Source of the DNA: Bin80 sp022820435
Lineage (GTDB): Bacteria; Bacteroidota; Rhodothermia; Rhodothermales; Bin80
Reading direction: 5' to 3'
Length of the DNA stretch: 41,521 nt
NCBI GenBank assembly: GCA_022820435.1
Contig: JAJEFL010000137.1
Location: 1-41,521 of the forward strand
Shown in pieces: positions 1 to 9,113 of this stretch. The position numbers and the translations under genes were made by a program. The notes under the pieces were generated by a model that was not told where the DNA came from, ran no database searches, and saw only the letters and a list, made by a program, of their open reading frames with translations. Within the stretch, counting starts at the first letter, position 1, and the number at the start of each line of letters is the position of its first letter.

Positions 1-1
1 G

Positions 2-163
2 GACGATGTGCGAAAAAAGATAGACCGGGCCGTCCTCGAACTGCTTGACCTGCATCATGGAACCGTCCCCGAAACCCTGAAGACCCTGCAGTGGCTGTGG
101 TGCAATGAACCGTCTGTGCATGGACAAAATGTAAAAGCACTTCGCCTGTTAAAACAGAACTGA
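2..163 (+). CDS. C-terminal fragment of an unrecognised protein
   Basis: An open frame enters from the left edge and ends at TGA 161-163, giving the last 53 residues of a protein that begins outside the window. The visible part is soluble and mainly helical in character, with a Lys/Arg-rich start and a Trp-Leu-Trp-Cys segment near the middle. I see no family motif and assign no function. It reads in the same direction as the sugar-transport cluster downstream, but a 232-base gap separates them, so operon membership is doubtful. The call rests only on an uninterrupted frame and a composition typical of protein. Confidence 0.5.
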   Translation, partial: DDVRKKIDRAVLELLDLHHGTVPETLKTLQWLWCNEPSVHGQNVKALRLLKQN

Positions 164-395
164 GTCTGCTTCCCCCCACCAAAAAACCGCGGAAACCAAT
201 GAGAATACTCCCTTGTTTTCTAACTTTTTGGCAACAGAATTAACCCATGTACATTGCCCGCAGAGACAGGAAATACTCAATCATCGCAGGACGAAGTATA
301 TTCCTGACTTGAAATTTCGTACCTTTCGTCAGTAGATCCGTACGTTGTACGTTCGTGATCAGGTTGAATTTGAGCGCCCTGCAGGCGCATGAACG

Positions 396-1967
396 ATGAA
401 AAGCACCCTATATGTTGCAAGAACTGCCCTGATTGTCGCTCTGGGCGGGTTCCTCATGGGCTTTGATGCGTCCGTAATCTCCGGCGTTGTCGGCTTTATT
501 GAAGTTGAATTTTCTCTTACCGATTTGGAACTCGGATGGGCGGTCAGTTCACTGACGCTTAGTTCAACACTGGCCATGCTGGTGTCTGGCCCCCTCAGTA
601 ACCGAATCGGTCGACGAAGTGTCCTTTACTGGGCGGCGGTCCTGTATGCTATATCCGCCATTGGATCTGCGCTTGCCCCCTCCTATCTGATTCTGGTGAT
701 CGCACGCATGATCGGCGGGCTGGGTGTCGGTGCATCACTTATTATCGCCCCGATGTACATCGCAGAGATATCTCCCCCCCTGCTCCGGGGACGAATGGTG
801 TCCTTCAATCAACTCAATATCGTGATCGGGATTACGGTCGCCTTTTTCACGAATTATATCATTTTGGAACTTGGCAATTCCACCGCTGCATGGGCACAGG
901 AGATGAAATTCGGCCCCTACAGCTGGCGCTGGATGCTGGGCCTTGAAACCCTCCCCGCAGTACTCTACTTCTTTGCACTCTTTGCGGTACCCGAAAGCCC
1001 CCGATGGCTCGTGATGAAAGGACGGATATCTGAGGGGCTGGCCATCATGACAAAGGCAAGTGGACCAGATAAAGCAGAAAAAGATCTGCAGGAAGTGCAG
1101 ACCAGTCTGAATGCAGATGCTGAAAAGGGTAAGGTTGGGATCGCCGCCTTGTTTGCACCGGCACTCAAACTTGCGCTGCTCATCGGAATTGTCATTGCTG
1201 TAGTGCAGCAGATTACGGGCATTAATGCCGTGTTCTTCTACGCTCCCATGATCTTTGAGCAGTCGGGGATCGGCACGAATGCATCCTTTGTTCAGGCGAT
1301 TCTGGTTGGGGTGGTCAACCTGGTCTTCACCATTGTGGCCATCGCGCTGGTGGATCAACTCGGAAGAAAGCCTCTGCTTATTTTTGGACTGACAGGGGTG
1401 ACCGTTACAATGACGGTGCTGGCCTACGGGTTCTATAGCGCCACCTACATGCTGCCCGCCGACACCATCCTCCCCGCCGCCATTGATCCACAGGCCCTGC
1501 AACCCATCCTTAACATCACGTTCGAGTCGGATGTTGCATTCAAACAGGCCCTGGAAAATACACTGGGACTGTCCATCGCACGAGAGTTTGAATCCCAGTT
1601 AATTGCGGCAGCCATCAGCATGAACCCGATCCTCATCCTGACTGGCATCTTAGGATTTGTAGCCTCATTTGCAGTCTCGCTTGGCCCGGTCATGTGGGTG
1701 CTTTTCTCCGAACTTTTTCCGAATCGGGTGCGGGCACTGGCAATTTCGTTTGTCGGACTGATCAATTCTGCCGTAAGTTTCACCGTTCAACTGGTTTTCC
1801 CGTGGGAACTTGCCAATCTCGGAAGTGCCACGACGTTTCTCCTGTATGGGATCATGGCTGTGTTTGGCCTCATTTTTGTCATCTTTATGCTTCCTGAGAC
1901 CAAAGGCCGTTCCCTTGAATCCCTTGAATCCCTCCTTGCTGGAGATTCGGAAACTGCTCCCCAATAA
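396..1967 (+). CDS. MFS sugar porter (sugar:cation symporter type)
   Basis: A 523-residue inner-membrane transporter of the sugar porter family (MFS), predicted to import a mono- or disaccharide. Signatures in order: GFDASVISG in the first membrane helix, RIGRRS in the loop after helix 2, PESPRWL near residue 199 before the central cytoplasmic loop, QQITGINAVFFYAP near residue 271 (the sugar-binding helix 7), DQLGRKPL, and PETKGRSLESLE near residue 500. About 50 extra residues near 355-405, poor in hydrophobic runs, enlarge the loop after helix 9, longer than usual. ATG 396 gives a normal short cytoplasmic N-terminus. A 7-base direct repeat (TACGTT twice, 341-353) lies upstream and could be an operator; that is speculation. 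One base separates its stop from the next ATG, so it is very likely co-transcribed with the glycosidase. The substrate cannot be told from sequence. Confidence 0.93.
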   Translation: MKSTLYVARTALIVALGGFLMGFDASVISGVVGFIEVEFSLTDLELGWAVSSLTLSSTLAMLVSGPLSNRIGRRSVLYWAAVLYAISAIGSALAPSYLILVIARMIGGLGVGASLIIAPMYIAEISPPLLRGRMVSFNQLNIVIGITVAFFTNYIILELGNSTAAWAQEMKFGPYSWRWMLGLETLPAVLYFFALFAVPESPRWLVMKGRISEGLAIMTKASGPDKAEKDLQEVQTSLNADAEKGKVGIAALFAPALKLALLIGIVIAVVQQITGINAVFFYAPMIFEQSGIGTNASFVQAILVGVVNLVFTIVAIALVDQLGRKPLLIFGLTGVTVTMTVLAYGFYSATYMLPADTILPAAIDPQALQPILNITFESDVAFKQALENTLGLSIAREFESQLIAAAISMNPILILTGILGFVASFAVSLGPVMWVLFSELFPNRVRALAISFVGLINSAVSFTVQLVFPWELANLGSATTFLLYGIMAVFGLIFVIFMLPETKGRSLESLESLLAGDSETAPQ

Positions 1968-1968
1968 A

Positions 1969-3297
1969 ATGTTTTATCGACGACGATTTACTGCGCTCTC
2001 TCTCTTATTTGTCCTTGTGCCTGCAATCAGTGCCCTGCGGGCACAGGATCCCGCTGTCGTAGAAATTCGCCAGACGGACGGACGCTACCACCTCTTCAAA
2101 GATGGCGAGCCATTCTATATTCACGGTGCAGGCCTTGAATTTGGAGATATTGAGGCGCTAGCCGCACATGGTGCCAACTCCTTCCGGACCTGGCGTACCG
2201 ATAACGGCCGGGATTCCGGTATGGAAGTGCTGGACCGGGCACATGCAAACGGGTTAATGGTCACGATGGGAATTGAAATTGCCCGTGAACGATCCGGGAG
2301 CGGGCGCGGGATCTTCGGTTTTGATTACGGTGACTCTGCAGCGGTTACAGCCCAGCTGGAACGCGTACGTGAGGAGGTTCTACGCTACAAAGATCATCCC
2401 GCCCTGCTGATGTGGGGGATCGGGAATGAACTGAATCTGGGAGCAAGCAACCCGCTCGTATGGAACGCGGTCAATGATATTGCAAAGATGATTCACGAAA
2501 TCGATGGAAATCACCCGGCCCTGACCATGCTGGCAGGAATCCATCCCGAACTGATTCAGAACATCAAGGCCCGTGCTCCCGATCTGGATCTGCTTGGAAT
2601 TCAGATGTATGCCGATATCGTCAATTTACCCCGCTACCTGAAAGAATCGGGCTGGGATGGCCCCTATGTGGTGACCGAATGGGGAGCAACCGGGCACTGG
2701 GAAGTCCCGACAACCTCCTGGGGGGCGCCCATCGAAAATAATTCCACTGTTAAAGCCGACTGGTACGATCAACGCTACGAAGTCGCCATTGCGGCCGATA
2801 CCGTTCAATGTATCGGATCCTATGTGTTCCTCTGGGGACAAAAGCAGGAGCGCACAGCGACCTGGTATGGTATGTTTATGCCTGATGGTGCAAAGACCGC
2901 CGCCGTGGATGTGATGGAGCACAAATGGACCGGTTCCTGGCCGTCCAATCTGTCTCCCAGGATTGATTCCTTTACGCTGAACGACCTGGAATCAAATGCC
3001 AGCATTGAACTCGCCGCAGGTATGGAGGCCTCCGGCCGTGTCATCGCCTCTGACCCGGACGGCGATGCACTTACATATCACTGGGGGGTGCGAACCGAAG
3101 CCACAGAAGTAGGGCATGGAGGAGATGATGAAGCGGAGCCTCCATTGATTCCTGATCTATTCGTGACCGTGAAGGACGCAGAGATCACCTTTCAGGCACC
3201 GTCCGAACCGGGTGCCTATCGACTATTTGTTCATATTACCGATGACCAACGAAGTGCGGCACACGCCAACATCCCGTTCCTCGTCACCGAGCAGTGA
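1969..3297 (+). CDS. Secreted glycoside hydrolase, clan GH-A type (GH2/GH5-like)
   Basis: A 442-residue exported protein. ATG 1969, one base after the MFS stop, starts a clear signal peptide: MFYRRR, a hydrophobic stretch, then ALRAQ; this is why I prefer it to the upstream TTG at 1810. The body reads as a TIM barrel: an opening FKDGEPFYIHG as in GH2 catalytic domains, GANSFRTWR, an acid/base candidate Glu near residue 154 in GIGNELN, and a nucleophile candidate Glu near residue 237 in TEWGA. The spacing and order of these glutamates fit clan GH-A retaining glycosidases. Residues from about 340 look like a beta-sandwich or PKD-like module rich in Asp (DPDGDALTYHWGV). It probably releases sugars in the periplasm or outside for the neighbouring transporter. 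Family and substrate are not resolved; beta-glucanase or mannanase-like activity is possible. Confidence 0.85.
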   Translation: MFYRRRFTALSLLFVLVPAISALRAQDPAVVEIRQTDGRYHLFKDGEPFYIHGAGLEFGDIEALAAHGANSFRTWRTDNGRDSGMEVLDRAHANGLMVTMGIEIARERSGSGRGIFGFDYGDSAAVTAQLERVREEVLRYKDHPALLMWGIGNELNLGASNPLVWNAVNDIAKMIHEIDGNHPALTMLAGIHPELIQNIKARAPDLDLLGIQMYADIVNLPRYLKESGWDGPYVVTEWGATGHWEVPTTSWGAPIENNSTVKADWYDQRYEVAIAADTVQCIGSYVFLWGQKQERTATWYGMFMPDGAKTAAVDVMEHKWTGSWPSNLSPRIDSFTLNDLESNASIELAAGMEASGRVIASDPDGDALTYHWGVRTEATEVGHGGDDEAEPPLIPDLFVTVKDAEITFQAPSEPGAYRLFVHITDDQRSAAHANIPFLVTEQ

Positions 3298-6200
3298 ATT
3301 TCAGGGGGTCTATGCCGGGCACAGTAAGCTGTACCCGCCTCGGGGCGTATGCTCTGGACAACTTGTGGAGCGCTATGGTGAATCCTGGTACAGAATTGCA
3401 AATTATGACCGGCTTGCACCATTTTTGATCACGCTCGCCAGCGTTGGAGATCACTGGATATTTATTTCCAGTACGGGGGCATTGACGGCTGGACGGCAAA
3501 ATGCAGATCATGCACTGTTTCCGTATGTGACCGACGATAAACTGCACGATGCCGCCTCCCATACCGGAAGCATTACACTGGTGCGGATTGACCGCGCCAG
3601 TCGTGCCATGCTTTGGGAGCCCTTCAGCAACCGACAGCAGGGTCTCTATCGAACTGAGCGAAATCTGTACAAGAATGCCGCAGGCAATAAACTGCTGTTC
3701 GAAGAATTTAACCACGATCTCAGTCTCCGATTCTCCTACAGCTGGCAATGTGTCAACGGGTTTGGTTTTCTTCGACGGAGCCGACTGGAGAGTATCTGGC
3801 ATTTACCCATGCGGCTGAGCATACTGGATGGAATTCGAAATATCCTTCCTGCCGGGGTCGGCGTTGAACTTCAACGGTCGCGAAGTACACTGGTGGACGC
3901 TTACAAGGTCAATGAATTGGAAAAGTTCATCGGCGTTTATTCGCTGAGCTCACTGATCGTGGATCACCCCGTTCCCGAAGAATCTCTCCGGGCAACAATG
4001 GTCTGGCAAAATGGTCCCCGCCCCAATGCGATCCTGCTCTCCACAGAGCAACTCAATGCCTATCGTACAGGACAATCCCTGAGTACCGAACATTCGGTTT
4101 TAGGCAGGCAGGGAGCATATCTGGCTGAACGGAACCTTCGTATTACAAATGAGCGGGCCATATCCTGGGATTTGATTGCAGATATAGATCAGCATGTGGG
4201 GGATCTGGCAGAACTGCAAGCCGCTTTTGGGGATGCCTCTAGTTTCATCCGCAAACTGCGCCTCCAGGAACAACAGGACACAACGGACCTGCGAAAACTT
4301 ATTGCCGGGGCAGACGGCCTCCAGAAAACTGCACAAAGTCCTCAGGACCTCCGACATTACAGTAATACCCTGTTTAACGCAATGCGTGGCGGGATTCCCC
4401 TCCACGGATACACTGCAAACAAACAGGACCTGATTCACTTCATCACCGAACGCAACCGCCCCCTTGCATCCTCCCCATTCCTGAAGTCGCTTCCCGGCAC
4501 GATTAACCTTGCCGAACTGCCTCCCATTCCCTGCCCGCAACTGCACCGACTGATTGCGGAGTATCTGCCGCTGGCCTACAGCAGACGCCACGGGGATCCC
4601 AGCCGACCCTGGAATCGATTCCAGATCCGAACCCATAACGAAGACGGAGAACTGCTTTTTGACTATTCGGGAAACTGGCGGGATTTATTTCAGAACTGGG
4701 AGGCACTGGGACGATCCTTTCCCCGATACTATACCGCAATGCTGACGGCATTCGTGAATGCGTCCACTGCCGATGGATATAATCCTTACCGGATCGGGCG
4801 AAGCGGGATAGACTGGGAGATTCCCGACGAGAAAGACCCCTGGGCCTCTATCGGATACTGGGGAGATCATCAACTCACGTATTTGCTCTGCCTGCTGGAA
4901 TGGACCTATGCACACATCCCGGATACGCTCATACAGTTTCTGAATCTGCGAATCTTCAGTTATGTGCAGATCCCCTACCGGCTGGCCAATTACGACAGGA
5001 TTCTTGCCGACCCGAAACACTCCGTGGAATTTGACTGGAATCTGCACAGAAAACTCTTGGACCGCATGCAGGAGATCGGATCGGACGGCTATCTTCTACC
5101 GACTACTGAGGGGGATCCCATTCTGGTATCGCTCGCTGAAAAACTCCTCGTCCCTGCCTTGACCAAACTCTGTGCCATGGTGCCCGGAGGCGGAATCTGG
5201 CTGAACACTCAGCGCCCCGAATGGAACGATGCCAACAATGCTCTGGCCGGCTGGGGCTGTTCTCTGGTGACCCTCTTTCATTTGCACCGCTACCTGAAGT
5301 TTATTGAGCATCTGTACGGGACATCCGTGACCCCTGTATATCTGATTTCGGCCGAAGTTTTGGACTGGATGGAGGATGTGCAGCAGGCACTCCCCGCCTG
5401 TGGCCGTGTATCCAATGCCTCGGAACGATTGGAAGTGATGGGGACTCTCGGACGCGCTGCCTGCCGGTATCGTACAAACCTGTATACCAACGGATTCCAG
5501 AACGAGCCCGCCGAGGTGAACGCCTCCACTCTGGCAGACTTCTGCAGACTTGCATGTGAGGCGATCCAGCCGACACTTCAGCAGTCAATCCGAGAGGACG
5601 GCCTCGTGCACAGCTATGCGGTCCTTCATCCCCGGTCGGATGAATCTGTAGACGTAGAAGCCCTGCAGCTTATGTTAGAGGGGCAGGTGGCCGCGCTGGC
5701 CTCCGACAGCCTGAGCACCCAGGATGCCGTGATTCTGTTAAATGCGCTTCGGGATAGTTCACTCTACAGTGACCGGCAGGGCAGTTACCTGCTCTACGCA
5801 AACAAAAAACTCCCCAGATTCAGTCAGCGAAATCATATTTCTCCGAATGATATCGTGCGGATTTCTCTGGTGCGAAAAATGATCCAGAACGGGGATCACC
5901 GCCTCATTCGCCGGAGCACCAGCGGGCAATACTTCTTCCATCCGGCACTGAAGAATGCCGTTAAAGTGGAGACCATGCTGAATACCTTGGAACAGGAAGG
6001 CTATAAGGTCACGGAGACGAACCGGTCCCGCATTCTGGATCTCTATGAAAAGATCTTCAACCATGCATCCTTTACTGGACGGTCCGGACGATTTTTTAAA
6101 TATGAAGGGCTTGGCTGTGTGTACTGGCACATTATCTCCAAGCTGCTTCTGGCCGTGCAGGGCACATTCTGGAAAGCCGTAGAAACCAATGCACCCCTGA

Positions 6201-6712
6201 GTTCCCGCAAGGCACTGCTGCGTCATTACTACGAAATCCGCAGCGGCCTTGGGGGAACCCAGCCACCTGCCAAATATGGGGCGTTCCCCCAGGATGCCTA
6301 TTCGCACACACCTGGCTGGGGCGGTGCACAGCAGCCGGGCCTGACCGGACAGGTCAAGGAGGATATCATTTGCCGGTGGGGAGAATTTGGACTCCGCATC
6401 TCGGATGGCATCCTGCGAATCAACCCGGCCCTGCTGCGCAGATCTGAATTTTGCCAAAAAGGGGAATCCTTCACGTGGTATGATCTTGAAGGGAACATCC
6501 AGACCATTCAACTTGCTCCTGGGTGTCTAGCCTTCACCTATTGTCAGGTTCTCTTTGTTTACCACCTTGCAGAGAACCCGCTTCTGATAATTGACCGGGA
6601 AGATGCTACAAAAAGAGACGAATTGATACTTTCTCCCGAAGAGAGTACCGCACTCTTTGGACGTACAGGGGCAATGGCGCGAATTGATGTCCACCTGACC
6701 CCGGGGGCTTAA
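3242..6712 (+). CDS. Large cytosolic protein resembling GH94-type carbohydrate phosphorylases
   Basis: An 1157-residue protein without signal peptide or membrane helices. ATG 3242 lies inside the glycosidase gene (56-base overlap), pointing to translational coupling; a GTG at 3212 is an alternative. Residues about 25-350 look like a beta-rich N-terminal domain, with DHWIFISSTGALTAGR and DHALFPYVTDDK. The rest is helix-rich. Near residue 661, PEWNDANNALAGWG resembles the WND..N segment that carries the catalytic acid in cellobiose-phosphorylase-like (GH94) enzymes, and DWEIPDEKDPWASIGYWGDH resembles a substrate-facing loop of (alpha/alpha)6 barrels. I infer a phosphorylase or hydrolase acting on sugar imported by the MFS porter. 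Length is well above standard GH94 proteins (about 800), so it may be an uncharacterised family. Membership is inference from short motifs and context. Confidence 0.7.
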   Translation: MTNEVRHTPTSRSSSPSSEFQGVYAGHSKLYPPRGVCSGQLVERYGESWYRIANYDRLAPFLITLASVGDHWIFISSTGALTAGRQNADHALFPYVTDDKLHDAASHTGSITLVRIDRASRAMLWEPFSNRQQGLYRTERNLYKNAAGNKLLFEEFNHDLSLRFSYSWQCVNGFGFLRRSRLESIWHLPMRLSILDGIRNILPAGVGVELQRSRSTLVDAYKVNELEKFIGVYSLSSLIVDHPVPEESLRATMVWQNGPRPNAILLSTEQLNAYRTGQSLSTEHSVLGRQGAYLAERNLRITNERAISWDLIADIDQHVGDLAELQAAFGDASSFIRKLRLQEQQDTTDLRKLIAGADGLQKTAQSPQDLRHYSNTLFNAMRGGIPLHGYTANKQDLIHFITERNRPLASSPFLKSLPGTINLAELPPIPCPQLHRLIAEYLPLAYSRRHGDPSRPWNRFQIRTHNEDGELLFDYSGNWRDLFQNWEALGRSFPRYYTAMLTAFVNASTADGYNPYRIGRSGIDWEIPDEKDPWASIGYWGDHQLTYLLCLLEWTYAHIPDTLIQFLNLRIFSYVQIPYRLANYDRILADPKHSVEFDWNLHRKLLDRMQEIGSDGYLLPTTEGDPILVSLAEKLLVPALTKLCAMVPGGGIWLNTQRPEWNDANNALAGWGCSLVTLFHLHRYLKFIEHLYGTSVTPVYLISAEVLDWMEDVQQALPACGRVSNASERLEVMGTLGRAACRYRTNLYTNGFQNEPAEVNASTLADFCRLACEAIQPTLQQSIREDGLVHSYAVLHPRSDESVDVEALQLMLEGQVAALASDSLSTQDAVILLNALRDSSLYSDRQGSYLLYANKKLPRFSQRNHISPNDIVRISLVRKMIQNGDHRLIRRSTSGQYFFHPALKNAVKVETMLNTLEQEGYKVTETNRSRILDLYEKIFNHASFTGRSGRFFKYEGLGCVYWHIISKLLLAVQGTFWKAVETNAPLSSRKALLRHYYEIRSGLGGTQPPAKYGAFPQDAYSHTPGWGGAQQPGLTGQVKEDIICRWGEFGLRISDGILRINPALLRRSEFCQKGESFTWYDLEGNIQTIQLAPGCLAFTYCQVLFVYHLAENPLLIIDREDATKRDELILSPEESTALFGRTGAMARIDVHLTPGA

Positions 6713-6965
6713 GACGGAAAGAATCTCCGCACATGGAGACGACCTCATCGGAATGCCTGCAGAATCCAACCGGACGAAACAGCCGTTCATTCGGAGCGGC
6801 CCGGGTCGCATGCATCCTCCGGATATACCCCCATCCTTCCATTCCGGCCCCTAAAATTCTATCGAAAACCTGTATCTGTCCCGTCCACAAACCATTAATT
6901 TGGAGCTTCTGTACTGAGGAAGCCGGCATCTGACATCCTCTTTAGCGTTTCAGGGCTGTCTAGCG
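6713..6965. other. Intergenic stretch without a supported gene
   Basis: Between the stop of the 1157-residue gene and the TnpB remnant I find only short open frames on both strands with no recognisable motif. No terminator hairpin with a T-run is obvious. It may be flanking scar sequence left by the mobile element next to it. Confidence 0.5.
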
Positions 6966-7360
6966 ACCGCCGTGATGTACCTATTCCCCTTTTTCTCAAA
7001 AATGCGGGCAGATTTAGGCACCGGGTTTGCGGAGCGGTTCACTCAATAGAATTGCAACCGAATATTCCTTTAGCCACGGGGCGGCCGTATCCTCGTGTGC
7101 ATGATACCACTTGTAGAAATCAAACGGGGAAGTCTGGAATTGCCCGGTTCCTCCGTAATCCTCTTGGGATTTTGCCAGTACCGCATTCAGAGATACCGGT
7201 TGGCATCCGCCAGTTCATTCAGGAACCGGCAGATCTTCCTGTCGCCTCGCAGACGAAAGCGGAGGTCCGCCTGCTGCCGTGTCCTTGAACAAACCGGAAA
7301 CTTTGTCTTATAACCCTTAAACGGGCACAGCATCAAGCGGATGGTGCTGTGTAGGCAATC
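6966..7360 (-). pseudogene. tnpB: Decayed TnpB (IS200/IS605-type) gene fragment
   Basis: Direct comparison with the intact tnpB at the right end shows clear relatedness in the same orientation. Bases 7071-7360 align with 41226-41515 with no net length difference. Bases about 6966-7060 align with about 40931-41026. The roughly 190 bases between these blocks in the intact gene are missing, and everything coding for the RuvC and zinc-finger half is gone. The position of the ATG at 41483 is GTG here, and a TAA follows two codons later (VPV-stop), with more stops further on. This is the 5' part of a dead copy, not a gene. The divergence suggests an older insertion than the one beside glgB. Confidence 0.85.
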
Positions 7361-7384
7361 AGGGAGGGGCTCTCCTTCCTGATT
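7357..7384. repeat. Strong hairpin at the outer edge of the TnpB remnant
   Basis: AATCAGGGAGGGG (7357-7369) can pair along its whole length with CTCCTTCCTGATT (7372-7384), with two G-T pairs and a very tight loop. Homology to the intact tnpB locus runs into the left arm, so this is a good candidate for the subterminal palindrome of an IS200/IS605 left end. A bidirectional transcription terminator is an alternative; there is no long T-run. Confidence 0.5.
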
Positions 7385-7468
7385 GTATCCGTTTTATCCC
7401 CCCGAATGGAAAAAAATCCCTGTTCCGGGGTACTCACGTTGATAAACTCCATTAATTTCACTTTGGAT

Positions 7469-8701
7469 ATGTCCGTCTATGATGCCGCACCGGCACCATA
7501 CTGCTTTTCCACTTCGCTCTGGAATGACCAACTCCCTGACGATTTTGTTGCCTACCTGATCAACCTGCGTCGGCATCTGCACCGTAATCCGGAAGTTGGT
7601 TATCAGGAATTTGAGACGAGTCGCCTGATACGGCATCATCTGGAAAGCATCGGGCTGACGGTTTCCGGTCCTCATGCTAAGACCGGATTATTCGTGGATA
7701 TTGACGGGCCCCACCCCGGGCCGCATATCGGCTTCCGGTGTGATATTGACGCACTTAAACTCAAGGATGCAAAACAAACGGATTATGCATCAAGGAACGC
7801 AGAGGCGACACATGCCTGCGGACATGACGCACATACGACCATTGGCATTGGGCTTGCATTGAATCTGCACAGACTCCGCTCCCGGCTGAAGGGACGGGTC
7901 CGCATTTTTTTTCAGCCGAATGAGGAGGGCAATCCAAGCGGTTCGGTGCCGATGATCAAAGCAGGCGTATGCGACCCGCTAGAGGCCCTTTATTGCATGC
8001 ATGTGGACCCAACGCTGGATATTGGCGAATTTGGGATTCCCGAAGGACAGGTCACTGCTTCTTCCGAACGCATTCGTGTGGAGGTCCACGCACCAAATAC
8101 CGGGCACTCCGCCCGCCCTCACAACGTCAAAGATACCGTCTGGATTGCCACCCAGTTACTGTCCCAGTATTACCAGTACATCGGGCGCATCACGGATCCA
8201 CGCAATCCATCTGTATTTACCGTGTGTATGATTGGAGGGGGGATGGCCCACAATGTGATCCCATCCAAGGCATGGTTTGAGGGAGCACTCCGATGCCTGC
8301 ATGACCCGGACCGTGTGTTTCTGCTGAACTATATGAGGCGTACGGCAGAAAATTTTGCGGAGGCCCATGGCGTTCGGATTGAGTTTATCCAAGTGGAAGG
8401 ACTCCCCGCGGTCATCAATACCCCTGCCCTTGGCAGAAATGTGCGCACCTGCATCCAGGAACTGTTCGGCGGGGATGCTGCCTCCGGCATCCACGTACCC
8501 AGCATGGGGGCCGAAGATTTTGCAAACTATCTGGAACATGTACCGGGGATGCTGATTCGGGTGGGGACGCGCAGCAGCAAAACAACCAGCTATCCCCTGC
8601 ATGATGCACACTTTGACATTAATGAGCAGGCACTGGCGTATTCCGTACAACTGATGACCCGTGTGATGACCCGTCACCTTGAAGAAAAAATTATTGCCTG
8701 A
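7469..8701 (+). CDS. M20 family amidohydrolase (M20D, N-acyl amino acid/hippurate hydrolase type)
   Basis: A cytosolic metal-dependent amidohydrolase of about 410 residues that probably removes acyl groups from N-acyl amino acids. The domain starts with LRRHLHRNPEVGYQEFET, standard for the M20D subfamily. HACGHDAH (about 115-122) supplies metal ligands, FFQPNEEG the catalytic and metal-binding glutamates, and MGAEDFA the late ligand region; HSARPH near residue 213 lies in the dimerisation lid domain. Near the end, LHDAHFDINEQAL also matches the family. ATG 7469 gives a short leader before the domain; ATG 7406 would add 21 residues without known features and is also possible. It follows the decayed tnpB and has 59 bases before the Fe-S gene, so it may open the housekeeping run. 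Its substrate is unknown. Confidence 0.9.
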   Translation: MSVYDAAPAPYCFSTSLWNDQLPDDFVAYLINLRRHLHRNPEVGYQEFETSRLIRHHLESIGLTVSGPHAKTGLFVDIDGPHPGPHIGFRCDIDALKLKDAKQTDYASRNAEATHACGHDAHTTIGIGLALNLHRLRSRLKGRVRIFFQPNEEGNPSGSVPMIKAGVCDPLEALYCMHVDPTLDIGEFGIPEGQVTASSERIRVEVHAPNTGHSARPHNVKDTVWIATQLLSQYYQYIGRITDPRNPSVFTVCMIGGGMAHNVIPSKAWFEGALRCLHDPDRVFLLNYMRRTAENFAEAHGVRIEFIQVEGLPAVINTPALGRNVRTCIQELFGGDAASGIHVPSMGAEDFANYLEHVPGMLIRVGTRSSKTTSYPLHDAHFDINEQALAYSVQLMTRVMTRHLEEKIIA

Positions 8702-8760
8702 ACGGAACCTGCCTGCACCGTACAGGTATAGGCAGTGTTGCCCACTAAAACAACGCATTC

Positions 8761-9102
8761 ATGGACGCACCTACAACTCCGGTGACCTTAAGTCCGCGTG
8801 CTTCCGAAGAGGTACGCAGAATTCTGACGGATAAGACGATCCCCGATGGATACGGACTCCGAATCGGGGTTCGCGGCGGCGGGTGCAGCGGGATGAGTTA
8901 CATCCTTGGATTTGACAAACTGCGCGAACACGACCTGACCTTTAATGCAGATGGGATTGTGATGTATATTGATAAGAGGCAGGGATTATATCTCCTGGGA
9001 ACCACAATTGACTATCACGCAGGCCTTGATGCACGAGGCTTTATTTTTGAAAATCCCAATGCCACCCAGACATGTGGCTGCGGGTCAAGTTTTGCCGCTT
9101 AA
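8761..9102 (+). CDS. A-type iron-sulfur cluster carrier (HesB/IscA/ErpA family)
   Basis: A 113-residue protein, the usual family length. It has the three cysteines that bind the cluster: Cys42 in RGGGCSGMSY, and Cys105 and Cys107 in TCGCGSSF near the C-terminus. Members hold and pass [2Fe-2S] or [4Fe-4S] clusters to apo-enzymes in the cytosol. Possible clients in this window include IspG, an Fe-S enzyme. No isc or suf genes lie beside it, so it is a stand-alone carrier, and sequence alone does not separate IscA, SufA and ErpA. ATG 8761 is the only sensible start. The gene is 11 bases from clpC, which suggests co-transcription. Confidence 0.93.
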   Translation: MDAPTTPVTLSPRASEEVRRILTDKTIPDGYGLRIGVRGGGCSGMSYILGFDKLREHDLTFNADGIVMYIDKRQGLYLLGTTIDYHAGLDARGFIFENPNATQTCGCGSSFAA

Positions 9103-9113
9103 AGTCACCATTC

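Noticed and set aside
735..1502. 255-codon minus-strand frame inside the MFS gene
   Set aside because: Antisense shadow of conserved transporter helices.
6954..6965. 12-base sequence GGCTGTCTAGCG shared with 32383-32394
   Set aside because: A shared 12-mer is expected by chance many times in a window of this length.
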